Of a stretch of 28,226 bases of DNA, positions 6,897 to 15,327 are shown piece by piece. The notes beneath the pieces are model-generated. The model saw nothing but the letters and a program-made list of their open reading frames with translations. It was not told where the DNA came from and did not search any database. Origin of the DNA: Deltaproteobacteria bacterium (lineage in GTDB: Bacteria > Desulfobacterota > Binatia > UBA9968); contig JAHFAP010000013.1 of assembly GCA_023250495.1 (NCBI GenBank), positions 1-28,226 on the forward strand, written 5' to 3'. Both the position numbers and the translations under genes were made by a program. The number at the start of each line of letters is the position of its first letter. Within the stretch, counting starts at the first letter, position 1.

Positions 6897-7892
6897 TCAA
6901 GGCCTGCTTTTGAAGTGGTCGTAGCCTCTGACCGTAAAAGACGCCAGTCTTCCTCCGCCGTCAATTACTTTGATCCCTTTGCTGGCGGGAAGACATTCTC
7001 CGATGCGCGCGATTGGGACTCCGAGCCGCCTTTGGATTTTTTCCAGCTGGCTCCTGTCCCTGCGCCTGGTGCAAAAAAGCAGCTCGTAGTCCTCTCCTCC
7101 GGTCAAGGCGTGAAGGGCCCGCTTCTGTCCGGCTAAAGTTCTGTAGGCGGGAGACAAGGGCAGGGCATTCTCCCACACCACCGCTCCGACTGCGCTGGCC
7201 TTACAGAGGTGGTTCAAATCCTGCAGCAGCCCGTCGCTCACGTCGATCATTGCTCTGGCCAATCTCTCGCGGGCTAATAGCGCTCCTGCCTTGAGACGGG
7301 CGCTGGGGAATTGATGGCGGGAGACGAGATACTCCGCCGCATCTTCTCTGGTTTTCCCCTTTCTTTTCTTGAGCAGCTCAAGTCCCAGGGCGGAGTCCCC
7401 CAATGTTCCCGTAACATACAGATCATCGCCTACCTTGGCGCCGCTGCGCAAGACCGGCGCATAAGGGCAATGTCCGATCAGAGAGGCGCTGATGAAGAAG
7501 CGCCTCGCGGCGCTGGTATCGCCGCCAACCAGAGAAACACCGCTGCGAGCTGCCAGGAACCTGACCCCACGGTAGAATTCTTCTATATCCTCGGTCTTAA
7601 AGTCAACGGGGATTCCCAAAGAGAGGGTTAGGTAGGCGGGACTCCCTCCCATAGCGGCCAGGTCACTGAGGTTTACGGCGAGCGTCTTGTAACCCAGGCC
7701 GTAAAACGTGCTCCATTGAAGGTTAAAGTGAATGCCTTCGATGAGAAGATCCGCGGTGAGAAGAAACGTTCGGCTCCTGCACTCAAGCCACGCTGCGTCG
7801 TCGCCGATTCCGACGCGTACGCCACTGCCTTTGGGGGTGGCCTTGCGAACTCTCTCGATCAGGCCGAATTCCCCTAGCTTGCTCAATTTCAT
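6897..7892 (-). CDS. thiL: Thiamine-monophosphate kinase
   Basis: ThiL phosphorylates thiamine monophosphate to thiamine pyrophosphate with ATP. The 331-residue protein has the expected landmarks: start MKLSKLGEFGLIERV, Mg-binding GIGDDAA (28-34), AVNLSDLAAMGGSPAYLTLSLG, GGDTSAA, then IDVSDGLLQDL and GGEDYELLF in the C-terminal ATP-binding half. The ATG directly follows the lon stop codon (TAGATG on the minus strand, zero spacing), so translation is probably coupled to lon. No other thiamine biosynthesis gene is present in the window. Confidence 0.95.
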   Translation of the reverse strand: MKLSKLGEFGLIERVRKATPKGSGVRVGIGDDAAWLECRSRTFLLTADLLIEGIHFNLQWSTFYGLGYKTLAVNLSDLAAMGGSPAYLTLSLGIPVDFKTEDIEEFYRGVRFLAARSGVSLVGGDTSAARRFFISASLIGHCPYAPVLRSGAKVGDDLYVTGTLGDSALGLELLKKRKGKTREDAAEYLVSRHQFPSARLKAGALLARERLARAMIDVSDGLLQDLNHLCKASAVGAVVWENALPLSPAYRTLAGQKRALHALTGGEDYELLFCTRRRDRSQLEKIQRRLGVPIARIGECLPASKGIKVIDGGGRLASFTVRGYDHFKSRP

Positions 7893-10385
7893 CTAGGCCC
7901 GAAGCGGAATGACCTTTTCCCGGCCAACCTTGTCAAGCGGCTTTTCTTTCCCTTTCGGCCGGCGCCTTTTTGCCGCCTTCGCCGCTGAGGTCTCCGCACC
8001 CACAGATGGCCTTTTGCTGTTTTTATCGAGGAGGGCAGCCTTCAGCACGTCCGACATGTTTTTGGCTAGGACCAGCGTAAGTTTGCGGCGCAGCTGCTTG
8101 GGGATCTCTTCCAGATCATTCTCGTTTCTATCGGGAACGATGATCGTCTTGATGCCCGCGTGAAAGGCCGCCAAGCATTTTTCCTTCAGGCCGCCCACGG
8201 GGAGGACCCTTCCTCGCAGGGTGATCTCTCCAGTCATGGCTGTGTCGCGGCTCACCGGCCGTCGCGTGAGCGCGGAGATCAGAGCTGTGGCCATGGTGAT
8301 GCCTGCCGAAGGGCCGTCTTTGGGGATGGCCCCGGCCGGTACATGGATGTGAACATCGAGCTTCTGATAGAAATCTTCTTCGATGCCGAGTTTTTTTGCC
8401 TGAGAGCGGGCATAGCTCACAGCAGCCTGGGCCGACTCTTTCATCACGTCCCCTAGTTGACCGGTCAGCGTGAGATTGCCCCGCCCCTTAGAGAGCGAGG
8501 CCTCTACATAGAGCACCTCTCCGCCGGCGCTGGTCCAGGCCAGGCCCGTCGCCACGCCGATCTCGTGCTGCTCCTGTTCGGCCTCGGGAAGAAATTTGGG
8601 TGGTCCCAAAAACAGGTGCAGATTTGCCCGAGTCACGCGGGTGAGATCCTTTTTGCCCTCTGCTACTTTACGCGCCAGCTTGCGGCAGATCGAGGCGATC
8701 TCCCGCTCCAGGTTCCTAAGTCCAGCTTCTTTCGTGTACTGCGCGATGATGCGCAGAACGGCATCGTCGGAGATCTCCAAGAGGCTGGCAGAGATCCCGT
8801 TGTCTTCCAGTTGCCTGGGGATGAGGAACTTGCGGGCGATCTCCAGTTTTTCTTCGTTGGTGTAGCCTGAGAGCTGAATGACCTCCATGCGATCCGCCAG
8901 GGCCGGGGGAACCGGATCGAGCAGGTTGGCCGTGCAGATGAAGAGAACGTTCGAGAGGTCGAACGAAAGGTTGAGGTAGTGATCGCTGAAGGCGTGATTC
9001 TGCTCCGGGTCGAGCACCTCCAACAGCGCCGCCGAAGGATCTCCGCGAAAGTCAGTGCCCACTTTGTCGATCTCGTCGAGCATAAAGACGGGATTGTTGG
9101 AGCCACCCTGTTTGATCCCTTGGATGATCCTTCCGGGCAGGGCACCGACATAGGTCCGCCGGTGACCGCGGATCTCCGCCTCGTCCCGGATGCCCCCAAG
9201 GGAGATGCGGACAAAATTCCTTCCCAGGGCGCGGGCGATCGACTTTCCCAGGGAAGTCTTGCCGACTCCGGGCGGTCCAACGAAACAAAGGATAGGACCC
9301 TTGATCTTCCGTCTGAGCTTGTTCACGGCCAGATATTCCAGGATTCTCTCCTTGATCTTTGCCAGATCGTAATGGTCCTCGTCGAGAACTAGCTGGGCCT
9401 TTTTGATGTTGAGGTTGTCCTTGGTTTTCTTGCTCCAGGGGATATCAACCAGCCAGTCCAGGTAGGTTCGGACCAGGGAGGCCTCGGAAGATTCCGGGTG
9501 CATCTGCTCAAGCCGCTTGAGTTGCTTCTCAGCCTCCCGTTTCGCCTCGAGCGGCATCTTGGCTTTTTCAATCTGTTTCTTGAGATCTTTGATCTCTTCA
9601 GCCCGTTCGTCCCCTTCGCCGAGCTCCTGCTGGATCTGCTTGAGCTGCTCGCGTAGGAAGTAGTCCCGCTGGCTCTTGCTCATCTCCTCCTTGGCTTGAT
9701 TTTGGATGCGCGCCTGCACGGTCGAGAGCTCGAGCTCACGGCTCAAGAGATCGTTGACCTTTTTTAAGCGAGCCACGGGGTCGAAGATCTCGAGGATAGC
9801 CTGGCTCTCCTCGATCCTCAGACGCAGATTGGAGGCGACCAAGTCCGCGAGCACACCAGCGTCGCTGATGTTGTCGGTGACCATGACGATCTCTGGCGGA
9901 AGGTTCTTGAGGTTCAGGATCTGCTCGATCTTCTCCTTGACATTACGCATCAGGGCTTCGATCTCGATCGATACCTCATGGAGGGCAGGCTCCACGACCT
10001 TGCGGATCTTTGCCTCGAAGAACGGCTGATCCCGCAGGTAGCTCTCGATCTCCCCCTTGGCCAGCCCCTGCACCAGGATCTTCACCCGGCCATCGGCCAG
10101 CTTGAGCATCCGCATGATCGAGGCCACGGTGCCCACCCGGTAGATGTCGTCTGGCTTGGGGCTATCTTCCGCTGAGTTCTTTTGCGCCACGAGAAAAATC
10201 AAACGCTGGCGCGACAGCGACTCCTCAACCGCTCGAATCGACATCTCTCTGCCGACGAAGAGTGGAAGCATCATGTAGGGGTAGATGACGATGTCCCGGA
10301 TCGGTAGAAGCGGCAGCACATCGGGAATCTCTACCGGCGATTCTTTGCTCTCTTGGCCCTCAAGGTTCCATTGAGTTTCGCTCAT
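7893..10385 (-). CDS. lon: ATP-dependent Lon protease
   Basis: A cytosolic AAA+ serine protease that degrades misfolded and regulatory proteins. In the 830-residue form the N-terminal substrate domain (LPLLPIRDIVIYPYMMLPLFVGRE) is followed by a coiled-coil stretch, Walker A GPPGVGKTSLG, ISLGGIRDEAEIRGHRRTYVG, Walker B FMLDEIDK, and a C-terminal protease domain with Ser693 in KDGPSAGI and Lys736 in GGLKEKCL, the Ser-Lys dyad 43 residues apart as in E. coli. The frame opens at a GTG at 10418, but ATG at 10383-10385 (MSETQWNLEG) is better placed behind GGAAA and is the start I use. A basic, low-complexity tail (AKAAKRRRPKGKEKPL) ends the protein. Lon lies 131 nt downstream of dnaJ and abuts thiL, putting it inside a chaperone/protease run. 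Confidence 0.96.
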   Translation of the reverse strand: MSETQWNLEGQESKESPVEIPDVLPLLPIRDIVIYPYMMLPLFVGREMSIRAVEESLSRQRLIFLVAQKNSAEDSPKPDDIYRVGTVASIMRMLKLADGRVKILVQGLAKGEIESYLRDQPFFEAKIRKVVEPALHEVSIEIEALMRNVKEKIEQILNLKNLPPEIVMVTDNISDAGVLADLVASNLRLRIEESQAILEIFDPVARLKKVNDLLSRELELSTVQARIQNQAKEEMSKSQRDYFLREQLKQIQQELGEGDERAEEIKDLKKQIEKAKMPLEAKREAEKQLKRLEQMHPESSEASLVRTYLDWLVDIPWSKKTKDNLNIKKAQLVLDEDHYDLAKIKERILEYLAVNKLRRKIKGPILCFVGPPGVGKTSLGKSIARALGRNFVRISLGGIRDEAEIRGHRRTYVGALPGRIIQGIKQGGSNNPVFMLDEIDKVGTDFRGDPSAALLEVLDPEQNHAFSDHYLNLSFDLSNVLFICTANLLDPVPPALADRMEVIQLSGYTNEEKLEIARKFLIPRQLEDNGISASLLEISDDAVLRIIAQYTKEAGLRNLEREIASICRKLARKVAEGKKDLTRVTRANLHLFLGPPKFLPEAEQEQHEIGVATGLAWTSAGGEVLYVEASLSKGRGNLTLTGQLGDVMKESAQAAVSYARSQAKKLGIEEDFYQKLDVHIHVPAGAIPKDGPSAGITMATALISALTRRPVSRDTAMTGEITLRGRVLPVGGLKEKCLAAFHAGIKTIIVPDRNENDLEEIPKQLRRKLTLVLAKNMSDVLKAALLDKNSKRPSVGAETSAAKAAKRRRPKGKEKPLDKVGREKVIPLRA

Positions 10386-10516
10386 GGGTTTCCAGCCCTC
10401 ATTTACAGTTAACCACACTGGCTGCAGGCGTCAACAGAAATCTCGCCGGCCCGACAACCGAGCAGGAACGCGGCTGGATCGAAGAGGGAAGCGCGGCGGG
10501 CCTGCACGGGCCACGC

Positions 10517-11629
10517 TTATCCGAATATCTGCTTGACCTTTTCAATAAAGCCTTTCGAGAGAGGGTGAATCTCCTCTCCGCCAAGGGCAGCAAACTCCTT
10601 GAGCAGATCCTTTTGTCGCGCGCTCAAGTGAGTGGGAGTCTCCACCACCACGCGCGCGAGCTGATCTCCCTGTTGGTACCCCTGGATATCGCGGACGCCT
10701 TTCCCTTTCAGGCGAAAGACCTTTCCCGATTGCGTTCCGGCAGGGATCTTCATTTTAACTTTGCCCTCTAGCGTAGGCACGTCGATCTCCGCGCCCAAGG
10801 CCGCCTGAACGAAGCCAATAGGCACCTCGCAGATGATATCCAGACCTTCTCGAACAAAGAGTGGGTGTGGCTGGACCTGGATCACGACATAGAGATCTCC
10901 CGCAGGCCCTCCGGAGACGCCGCCTTCTCCCTCGCTCCTGAGCTTTAGCCTTGCGCCCGTGTCCACACCGGGAGGAATTTTAACGCTCAGAGTGTGAAGT
11001 TTGCGCACCCGCCCCGTCCCGCCGCAGGAACTGCAGGGATCAGGGATGATGGTTCCCTGTCCGCGGCACTGGTTGCAGGTGCGCGAGACGGTGAAAAAGC
11101 CCTGCTGGAAACTTACCTGGCCTCTTCCTCGGCATGTAGGGCAGGTTCGGGGTGAAGTGCCTGGTTTGCAGCCGCTCCCGTGGCAGGCATCACAAGCGCC
11201 CTGGCGCGGAATCTTGATCTTTTTCTCAGTGCCGAAGGCTGCCTCTTCGAAGGTGATATCGAGATTGTAGCGGAGATCTTCTCCCCTGGTGCGGCCGCGT
11301 CTCCGGCCCGTCCCGGCGCCAAAGAACTCGCCGAAGATATCGCCAAAGATATCTTCGAAGCCGGAGGTAAAATCGAAGCCCCCTCGGAATGGACCTCCGT
11401 CTCCAAAGGCGGCGTGACCATACTGGTTATACTGGGTGCGCTTCTCCGGATCCGTGAGGACCTGGTAGGCCTCTGAGATCTCCTTGAATTTTTCCTCTGC
11501 CTGCTTATCCCCAGGATTACGGTCAGGGTGGTGCTTGAGCGCCAGCTTTCGATAGGCCTTCTTAATCTCCTCCTCGCCGGCGTTTCGGTTCACGCCCAGC
11601 ACTGCGTAGTAATCTCTCTTTCCGTCCAA
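10517..11629 (-). CDS. dnaJ: Chaperone protein DnaJ (Hsp40)
   Basis: A full-length type I Hsp40 of 370 residues that stimulates DnaK ATPase activity and delivers clients. The J domain (KRDYYAVLGV, HPD at 34-36) is followed by a Gly/Phe-rich linker (FGDGGPFRGGFDFTSG), four zinc-finger repeats (CDACHGSG, CPTCRGRG, CNQCRGQG, CSSCGGTG) and the C-terminal client domain. The start is TTG at 11627-11629: no ATG lies in frame near the conserved N-terminus, and GAGGGG (11635-11640) is 5 nt upstream. It follows dnaK after a 117-nt gap containing a long hairpin. Confidence 0.97.
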   Translation of the reverse strand: MDGKRDYYAVLGVNRNAGEEEIKKAYRKLALKHHPDRNPGDKQAEEKFKEISEAYQVLTDPEKRTQYNQYGHAAFGDGGPFRGGFDFTSGFEDIFGDIFGEFFGAGTGRRRGRTRGEDLRYNLDITFEEAAFGTEKKIKIPRQGACDACHGSGCKPGTSPRTCPTCRGRGQVSFQQGFFTVSRTCNQCRGQGTIIPDPCSSCGGTGRVRKLHTLSVKIPPGVDTGARLKLRSEGEGGVSGGPAGDLYVVIQVQPHPLFVREGLDIICEVPIGFVQAALGAEIDVPTLEGKVKMKIPAGTQSGKVFRLKGKGVRDIQGYQQGDQLARVVVETPTHLSARQKDLLKEFAALGGEEIHPLSKGFIEKVKQIFG

Positions 11630-11634
11630 TCGTG

Positions 11635-11640
11635 CCCCTC
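11635..11640 (-). promoter_or_regulatory. Ribosome binding site supporting the dnaJ TTG start
   Basis: Minus-strand GAGGGG, 5 nt before TTG (11627-11629). With the conserved DnaJ N-terminus beginning exactly there, it supports a rare TTG initiation codon. Confidence 0.7.
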
Positions 11641-11664
11641 GCGCAGATAATCTTTCTTATATGA

Positions 11665-11711
11665 CGAGAAAGCCCCTCTCCTCAACGCGTGAGGGAGCAG
11701 GGGCCTTCTCG
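11665..11711 (-). other. Long imperfect hairpin between dnaK and dnaJ
   Basis: Arms CGAGAA (11665-11670) with TTCTCG (11706-11711), GCCCCT (11672-11677) with AGGGGC (11699-11704), and CTCCTCA (11678-11684) with TGAGGGAG (11690-11697, one extra G) enclose the loop ACGCG. The transcript would form a GC-rich stem of about 19 pairs. No U-run follows it in the minus-strand direction, so it is unlikely to be a simple intrinsic terminator; an mRNA stabiliser, processing site or partial attenuator setting the DnaK:DnaJ ratio is more plausible. Confidence 0.6.
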
Positions 11712-11746
11712 AGATTGTCGTTGAGTATGTGTCTCCCTCGGTGAAG

Positions 11747-13669
11747 TTAGTCCTTGACCTCCTCAAAATCCGCATCGACAACATCCTCTTTTTTCCTGCC
11801 CTCGCCATCCGTTGCCTGTCCTTGCTTGCTTGCCGAGGACTGTTGCGCCGAGGATTGTTGCTGCGAGGCTTTGGCGTATATCGCCTCTGCCAGCTTGTGG
11901 GACGAGCGGTTGAGTTCGTCCACCGCGGAACGCATAGTCTGGGCGTCCTGACTCTCCATCGCCTTTTTAGCCTTTTGCAGCGCCGCCTCGATGTTCTCCC
12001 TGACCCCGGCCTCCAATTCTCCGCCGTAATCTTTGAGGGACTTCTCGGTCGAATAGATCAGCGAGTCGAGTTGATTGCGGGCCTCCACCGTCTCCTTTCG
12101 CGTTTTGTCCTCAGAAGCGTGAGCCTCTGCGTCCTTGACCATCTGTTTGATCTCATCCTCCGTAAGCCCGCTGGATGCGGTGATTTTAATCGACTGCTCT
12201 TTGGCCGTTCCCAGATCCTTTGCCGAGACATGCACGATCCCGTTCGCGTCAATATCAAAGGTAACCTCGACCTGCGGAATCCCCCTGGGCGCCGGTGGAA
12301 TTCCTACAAGATCGAACTGGCCCAGCAGTTTGTTGTTTGCGGCCATCTCCCGTTCTCCTTGGAAGACCCGGATGGAGACGGCTGTTTGATTGTCTTGAGC
12401 CGTGGAAAAAATCTGGCTTTTGCGAGTCGGGATCGTAGTGTTACGCTCTATCAACTTCGTAAAAACGCCCCCCAGCGTCTCGATGCCGAGTGACAGCGGC
12501 GTCACATCGAGAAGCAGAACATCCTTCACTTCACCCTTCAGCACGGCCGCCTGAATCGCTGCCCCCACCGCCACGACCTCATCCGGGTTAACCCCCCTAT
12601 GCGGCTCCTTGCCAAAGATCTTCTTCACCCTCTCCTGAACTGCGGGCATCCGAATCATCCCACCGACCAGAATGACTTCATTGATATCGCCGGGGGTCAG
12701 GGCCGCATCTTTGAGCGCTTGGCGACACGGGCCCTCGGTCTTATCGATCAAGTCGGCACAGAGCGCCTCCAGCTTGGAGCGCGTCAACTTCATGTTAAGA
12801 TGCTTGGGCCCATTCTGGTCAGCAGTGATAAACGGAAGGTTGATATCCGTTTCCATCGATGAGGAAAGCTCGCATTTCGCCTTCTCCGACGCCTCTTTCA
12901 GCCGCTGGAGGGCCATTCGATCCTTACGCAGGTCGATGGCCTGGTCTTTCTTGAATTCGTCGGCCAAGTAATCGATCACCCTCTGGTCGTAGTCTTCTCC
13001 TCCGAGGAAGGTGTCTCCATTCGTTGACTTGACTTCGAAGACCCCATCTCCCAACTCCAGGATGGAGATGTCGAATGTGCCCCCTCCCAGGTCGAAGACG
13101 GCGATCTTCTCATCTTTCTTTTTGTCAAGGCCATAGGCGAGTGAGGCGGCTGTGGGCTCATTGATGATTCTGAGCACGTTCAGGCCCGCGATCCTCCCGG
13201 CGTCCTTGGTCGCTTGCCTTTGGCTGTCGTTAAAGTAAGCTGGAACCGTGATCACCGCCTCGGTGACCTTTTCGCCGAGATAGTCTTCAGCGGTCTGCTT
13301 CATCTTCTGTAAAATAAAAGCGGATATCTCCGCTGGACTGTAGCCCTTGCCCCGGATCTCTACCCATGCGTCCCCGTTGTCCGCGCGCACGACCTTGTAA
13401 GGAAGCACCTTCGTGGCCTTCTGTACCATGGGGTCATCGAAGCGCCTTCCAATGAGCCGCTTGACAGCGGAAATGGTGTTCTCCGGATTGGTGATGGCCT
13501 GCCGTCTCGCAATTTGCCCGACCAGGCGCTCCGCGCTCTCTGAGAAAGCGACAACAGAGGGCGTCGTGCGGCTTCCTTCAGAGTTCGCTATGACAACAGG
13601 ATCGCCGCCCTCCATGATTGCTACACAGGAGTTGGTTGTCCCCAGGTCTATTCCAATCACTTTTGCCAT
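11747..13669 (-). CDS. dnaK: Molecular chaperone DnaK (Hsp70)
   Basis: A 640-residue Hsp70, full length. The N-terminal ATPase domain opens GIDLGTTNSCVAIMEG and contains VPAYFNDSQRQATKDAG, INEPTAASLAYGLD and DLGGGTFDISILE, then VGGMIRMPAVQ. The substrate domain contains DVTPLSLGIETLGG, and the protein ends in EEVKD, the usual bacterial tail. A textbook ribosome binding site (GAGGAGATTAAG then ATG) precedes the start. grpE is 45 nt upstream in the same direction. No CIRCE element (TTAGCACTC-N9-GAGTGCTAA) was seen in the intergenic space. Confidence 0.98.
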   Translation of the reverse strand: MAKVIGIDLGTTNSCVAIMEGGDPVVIANSEGSRTTPSVVAFSESAERLVGQIARRQAITNPENTISAVKRLIGRRFDDPMVQKATKVLPYKVVRADNGDAWVEIRGKGYSPAEISAFILQKMKQTAEDYLGEKVTEAVITVPAYFNDSQRQATKDAGRIAGLNVLRIINEPTAASLAYGLDKKKDEKIAVFDLGGGTFDISILELGDGVFEVKSTNGDTFLGGEDYDQRVIDYLADEFKKDQAIDLRKDRMALQRLKEASEKAKCELSSSMETDINLPFITADQNGPKHLNMKLTRSKLEALCADLIDKTEGPCRQALKDAALTPGDINEVILVGGMIRMPAVQERVKKIFGKEPHRGVNPDEVVAVGAAIQAAVLKGEVKDVLLLDVTPLSLGIETLGGVFTKLIERNTTIPTRKSQIFSTAQDNQTAVSIRVFQGEREMAANNKLLGQFDLVGIPPAPRGIPQVEVTFDIDANGIVHVSAKDLGTAKEQSIKITASSGLTEDEIKQMVKDAEAHASEDKTRKETVEARNQLDSLIYSTEKSLKDYGGELEAGVRENIEAALQKAKKAMESQDAQTMRSAVDELNRSSHKLAEAIYAKASQQQSSAQQSSASKQGQATDGEGRKKEDVVDADFEEVKD

Positions 13670-13714
13670 CTTAATCTCCTCTAATTGCTCGTCCGAATCT
13701 GTAGCAGGATTTAT

Positions 13715-14341
13715 TTAATCATCCCTCTGCCCTTTTTCAACCTCCCCATCTTGCTTTTTTTCCTCTTGGGTTTGAGGCAGTTTAGCGACGCTCACTTGAG
13801 CGGGTCGGAGAAGGCGCTCAAGGAGATAGTAACCCTTGTGGTGCTCCTCGATCACAGTGTTGGGCTCGTGCGCCTTGCTTTCTACCTGCGTGAGAGCCTC
13901 GTGCTTCTCGGGATTAAACATCTCACCCACAGTTGATATCTGCGTGACCCCGTGTTTGCCGAGGACCTCAAGAAAATTTTTAAGCACCATCTCAATCCCT
14001 TCGAGGAGTGGTTTTTCATTGCCACCTCCCTTGGCATAATCGAACGCGCGCTCAAGGTTGTCTAGAAGCGGAAGAAGATCCTTGACCAGGCTCTCATTGG
14101 CATAACGGATGGCTTCCGCTTTTTCCCGCGCCATACGCTTCTTGTAGTTTTCTAGCTCCGCTGTTTGGCGGAGAAAGCGGTCGTAATTTTCCTTGGCCTC
14201 AAGCTCCTTGGCCTCAAGCCGCTGACGAAGCTCCTCCAAATCTAATGCCGAACCTGCTGCTTCGCCCCCACTGTTACTTGGAGAAGCCTCGTTGTCTTTT
14301 TCTTCAGTCGCGGTTACGCCGCTTGCTTTCGTTTGATCCAT
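13715..14341 (-). CDS. grpE: Nucleotide exchange factor GrpE
   Basis: GrpE releases ADP from DnaK. The protein has an acidic, disordered N-terminus, a long coiled-coil helix (about residues 35-100, LEELRQRLEAKELEAKENYDR...), and a C-terminal beta domain containing MVLKNFLEVLGKHGVTQIST and FNPEKHEALTQVES, which are diagnostic. ATG at 14339-14341 (MDQTKASG, 208 residues) is preferred; the frame also opens at a TTG at 14359. It is the first gene after a strong promoter and leads grpE-dnaK-dnaJ-lon. hrcA, often upstream in this operon, is absent. Confidence 0.94.
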   Translation of the reverse strand: MDQTKASGVTATEEKDNEASPSNSGGEAAGSALDLEELRQRLEAKELEAKENYDRFLRQTAELENYKKRMAREKAEAIRYANESLVKDLLPLLDNLERAFDYAKGGGNEKPLLEGIEMVLKNFLEVLGKHGVTQISTVGEMFNPEKHEALTQVESKAHEPNTVIEEHHKGYYLLERLLRPAQVSVAKLPQTQEEKKQDGEVEKGQRDD

Positions 14342-14373
14342 GTTTTTGGCATACCTCAAAAAATAACCAAGTT

Positions 14374-14402
14374 AATGTAATCACCACTCCCCTTCCTGTC
14401 AA
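14374..14402 (-). promoter_or_regulatory. Sigma-70-type promoter of the grpE-dnaK-dnaJ run
   Basis: On the minus strand TTGACA (14397-14402) is separated by exactly 17 nt from TACATT (14374-14379), 33 nt before the grpE ATG. The -35 box is perfect and the -10 matches four of six. No CIRCE repeat or sigma-32 pattern (CCCCAT-type -10) was found around it. This implies vegetative transcription of the chaperone operon, with any heat control acting by other means. Confidence 0.7.
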
Positions 14403-14484
14403 GGCACGTTTCAGAAAAACCCGTGATATTTAAAGCGTTTGCGCGTTTTCTAGAAAAATGTTAAGGCTCGTTGAAAGCACGACG

Positions 14485-15249
14485 ATGCCTATTTCCTCGG
14501 TCACCCCGGCAATAGTCCTTCGCTCTTGGTCCTTTGGGGAGTCCGATAAGATAGTTTGCTTCCTGACAGAATCTCATGGCAAGGTCACCGGGATCGCCAA
14601 AGGGGCCAAGCGCTCGCGCAAGAGGTTTGTAAATTCATTGGAACCGTTCTCCCTGGTCAACCTGCGCTTTCATGACCGCCCTGGTACCTCCCTGGCCTTC
14701 ATCCAAGGATGCGATCTCATCCGATTTTTTAAACAGCTCACGACGAGCCTGGAGAAAATCGCTCATGCCTCTTACCTCATGGAGATCACTGACGGGCTCT
14801 CAGGAGAGCGTGACGAGAACCGCGCGTTGTTCGCTCATCTCCGGGATGGGTTGAACTTTATAGAGGAAAGCGGAACCTCCGTACTCTTTGTCACTTTTTT
14901 TGAACTCAAACTGCTGATGCTCTCAGGTTATCAGCCGATGTTGAGCCAGTGCCGTCGCTGTGGGAAAGGCTGGCGTGGCGAAGGGCAATGGGCCTTCAGC
15001 CTGCGGGACGGCGGCATCCTCTGCGAGGGCTGTTCTCCCTTCAGAAGGGAGGTGTTGCCTCTTTCGCGTGAGGCGCTTGGGGCAATGGTGCAGCTACAGC
15101 GGGCGAACGGGATCCTTGCGCTTCACCTGTCTTCTTATCCTGCCACTGTATTACGCGAAAGCCATCTTGCATTGCTCCGTTTCATCCAATACCAAGTTGG
15201 CAGGGAATTGAAGTCCGCCCCGTTCCTGGACGCATTCTCGACTTCATGA
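14485..15249 (+). CDS. recO: DNA repair protein RecO
   Basis: RecO helps RecR load RecA on SSB-coated DNA in the RecF pathway. The 254-residue protein begins MPISSVTPAIVLRSW and continues FGESDKIVCFLTESHGKVTGIAKGAKRSRKRF, the typical OB-fold start, then has a helical domain and a CxxC...CxxC zinc finger (CRRCGKGW and CEGC). The frame also opens at ATG 14458 (nine extra residues), but the family N-terminus aligns with ATG 14485; neither start has a strong ribosome binding site. recO is divergent from grpE across about 140 nt. It is followed by ppdK at 78 nt on the same strand. In Geobacter-like genomes recO, glyQ, glyS and ppdK tend to be neighbours; glyQ and glyS are absent here. Confidence 0.92.
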   Translation: MPISSVTPAIVLRSWSFGESDKIVCFLTESHGKVTGIAKGAKRSRKRFVNSLEPFSLVNLRFHDRPGTSLAFIQGCDLIRFFKQLTTSLEKIAHASYLMEITDGLSGERDENRALFAHLRDGLNFIEESGTSVLFVTFFELKLLMLSGYQPMLSQCRRCGKGWRGEGQWAFSLRDGGILCEGCSPFRREVLPLSREALGAMVQLQRANGILALHLSSYPATVLRESHLALLRFIQYQVGRELKSAPFLDAFSTS

Positions 15250-15314
15250 TCCTGCGATAGTTTCGTGGCTTGCCTTGAAAAAACTCATCAGAAATCGTAT
15301 CGAGAGGGTCCGAT

Positions 15315-15327
15315 GAGGAGAGGAAAG
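15315..15327 (+). promoter_or_regulatory. Strong ribosome binding site for ppdK
   Basis: The purine run GAGGAGAGGAAAG ends directly at the ATG (15328-15330) and holds two overlapping Shine-Dalgarno cores. It chooses this start over in-frame GTG 15265 and ATG 15313. Confidence 0.7.

Noticed and set aside
10403..10447. TTGACG-17-TAACTG as a separate lon promoter on the minus strand
   Set aside because: The -10 matches only two of six bases, so it is not supported; a weak internal promoter remains possible.
11665..11711. dnaK-dnaJ hairpin as an intrinsic terminator
   Set aside because: No U-run follows on either strand, and dnaJ downstream must be expressed.
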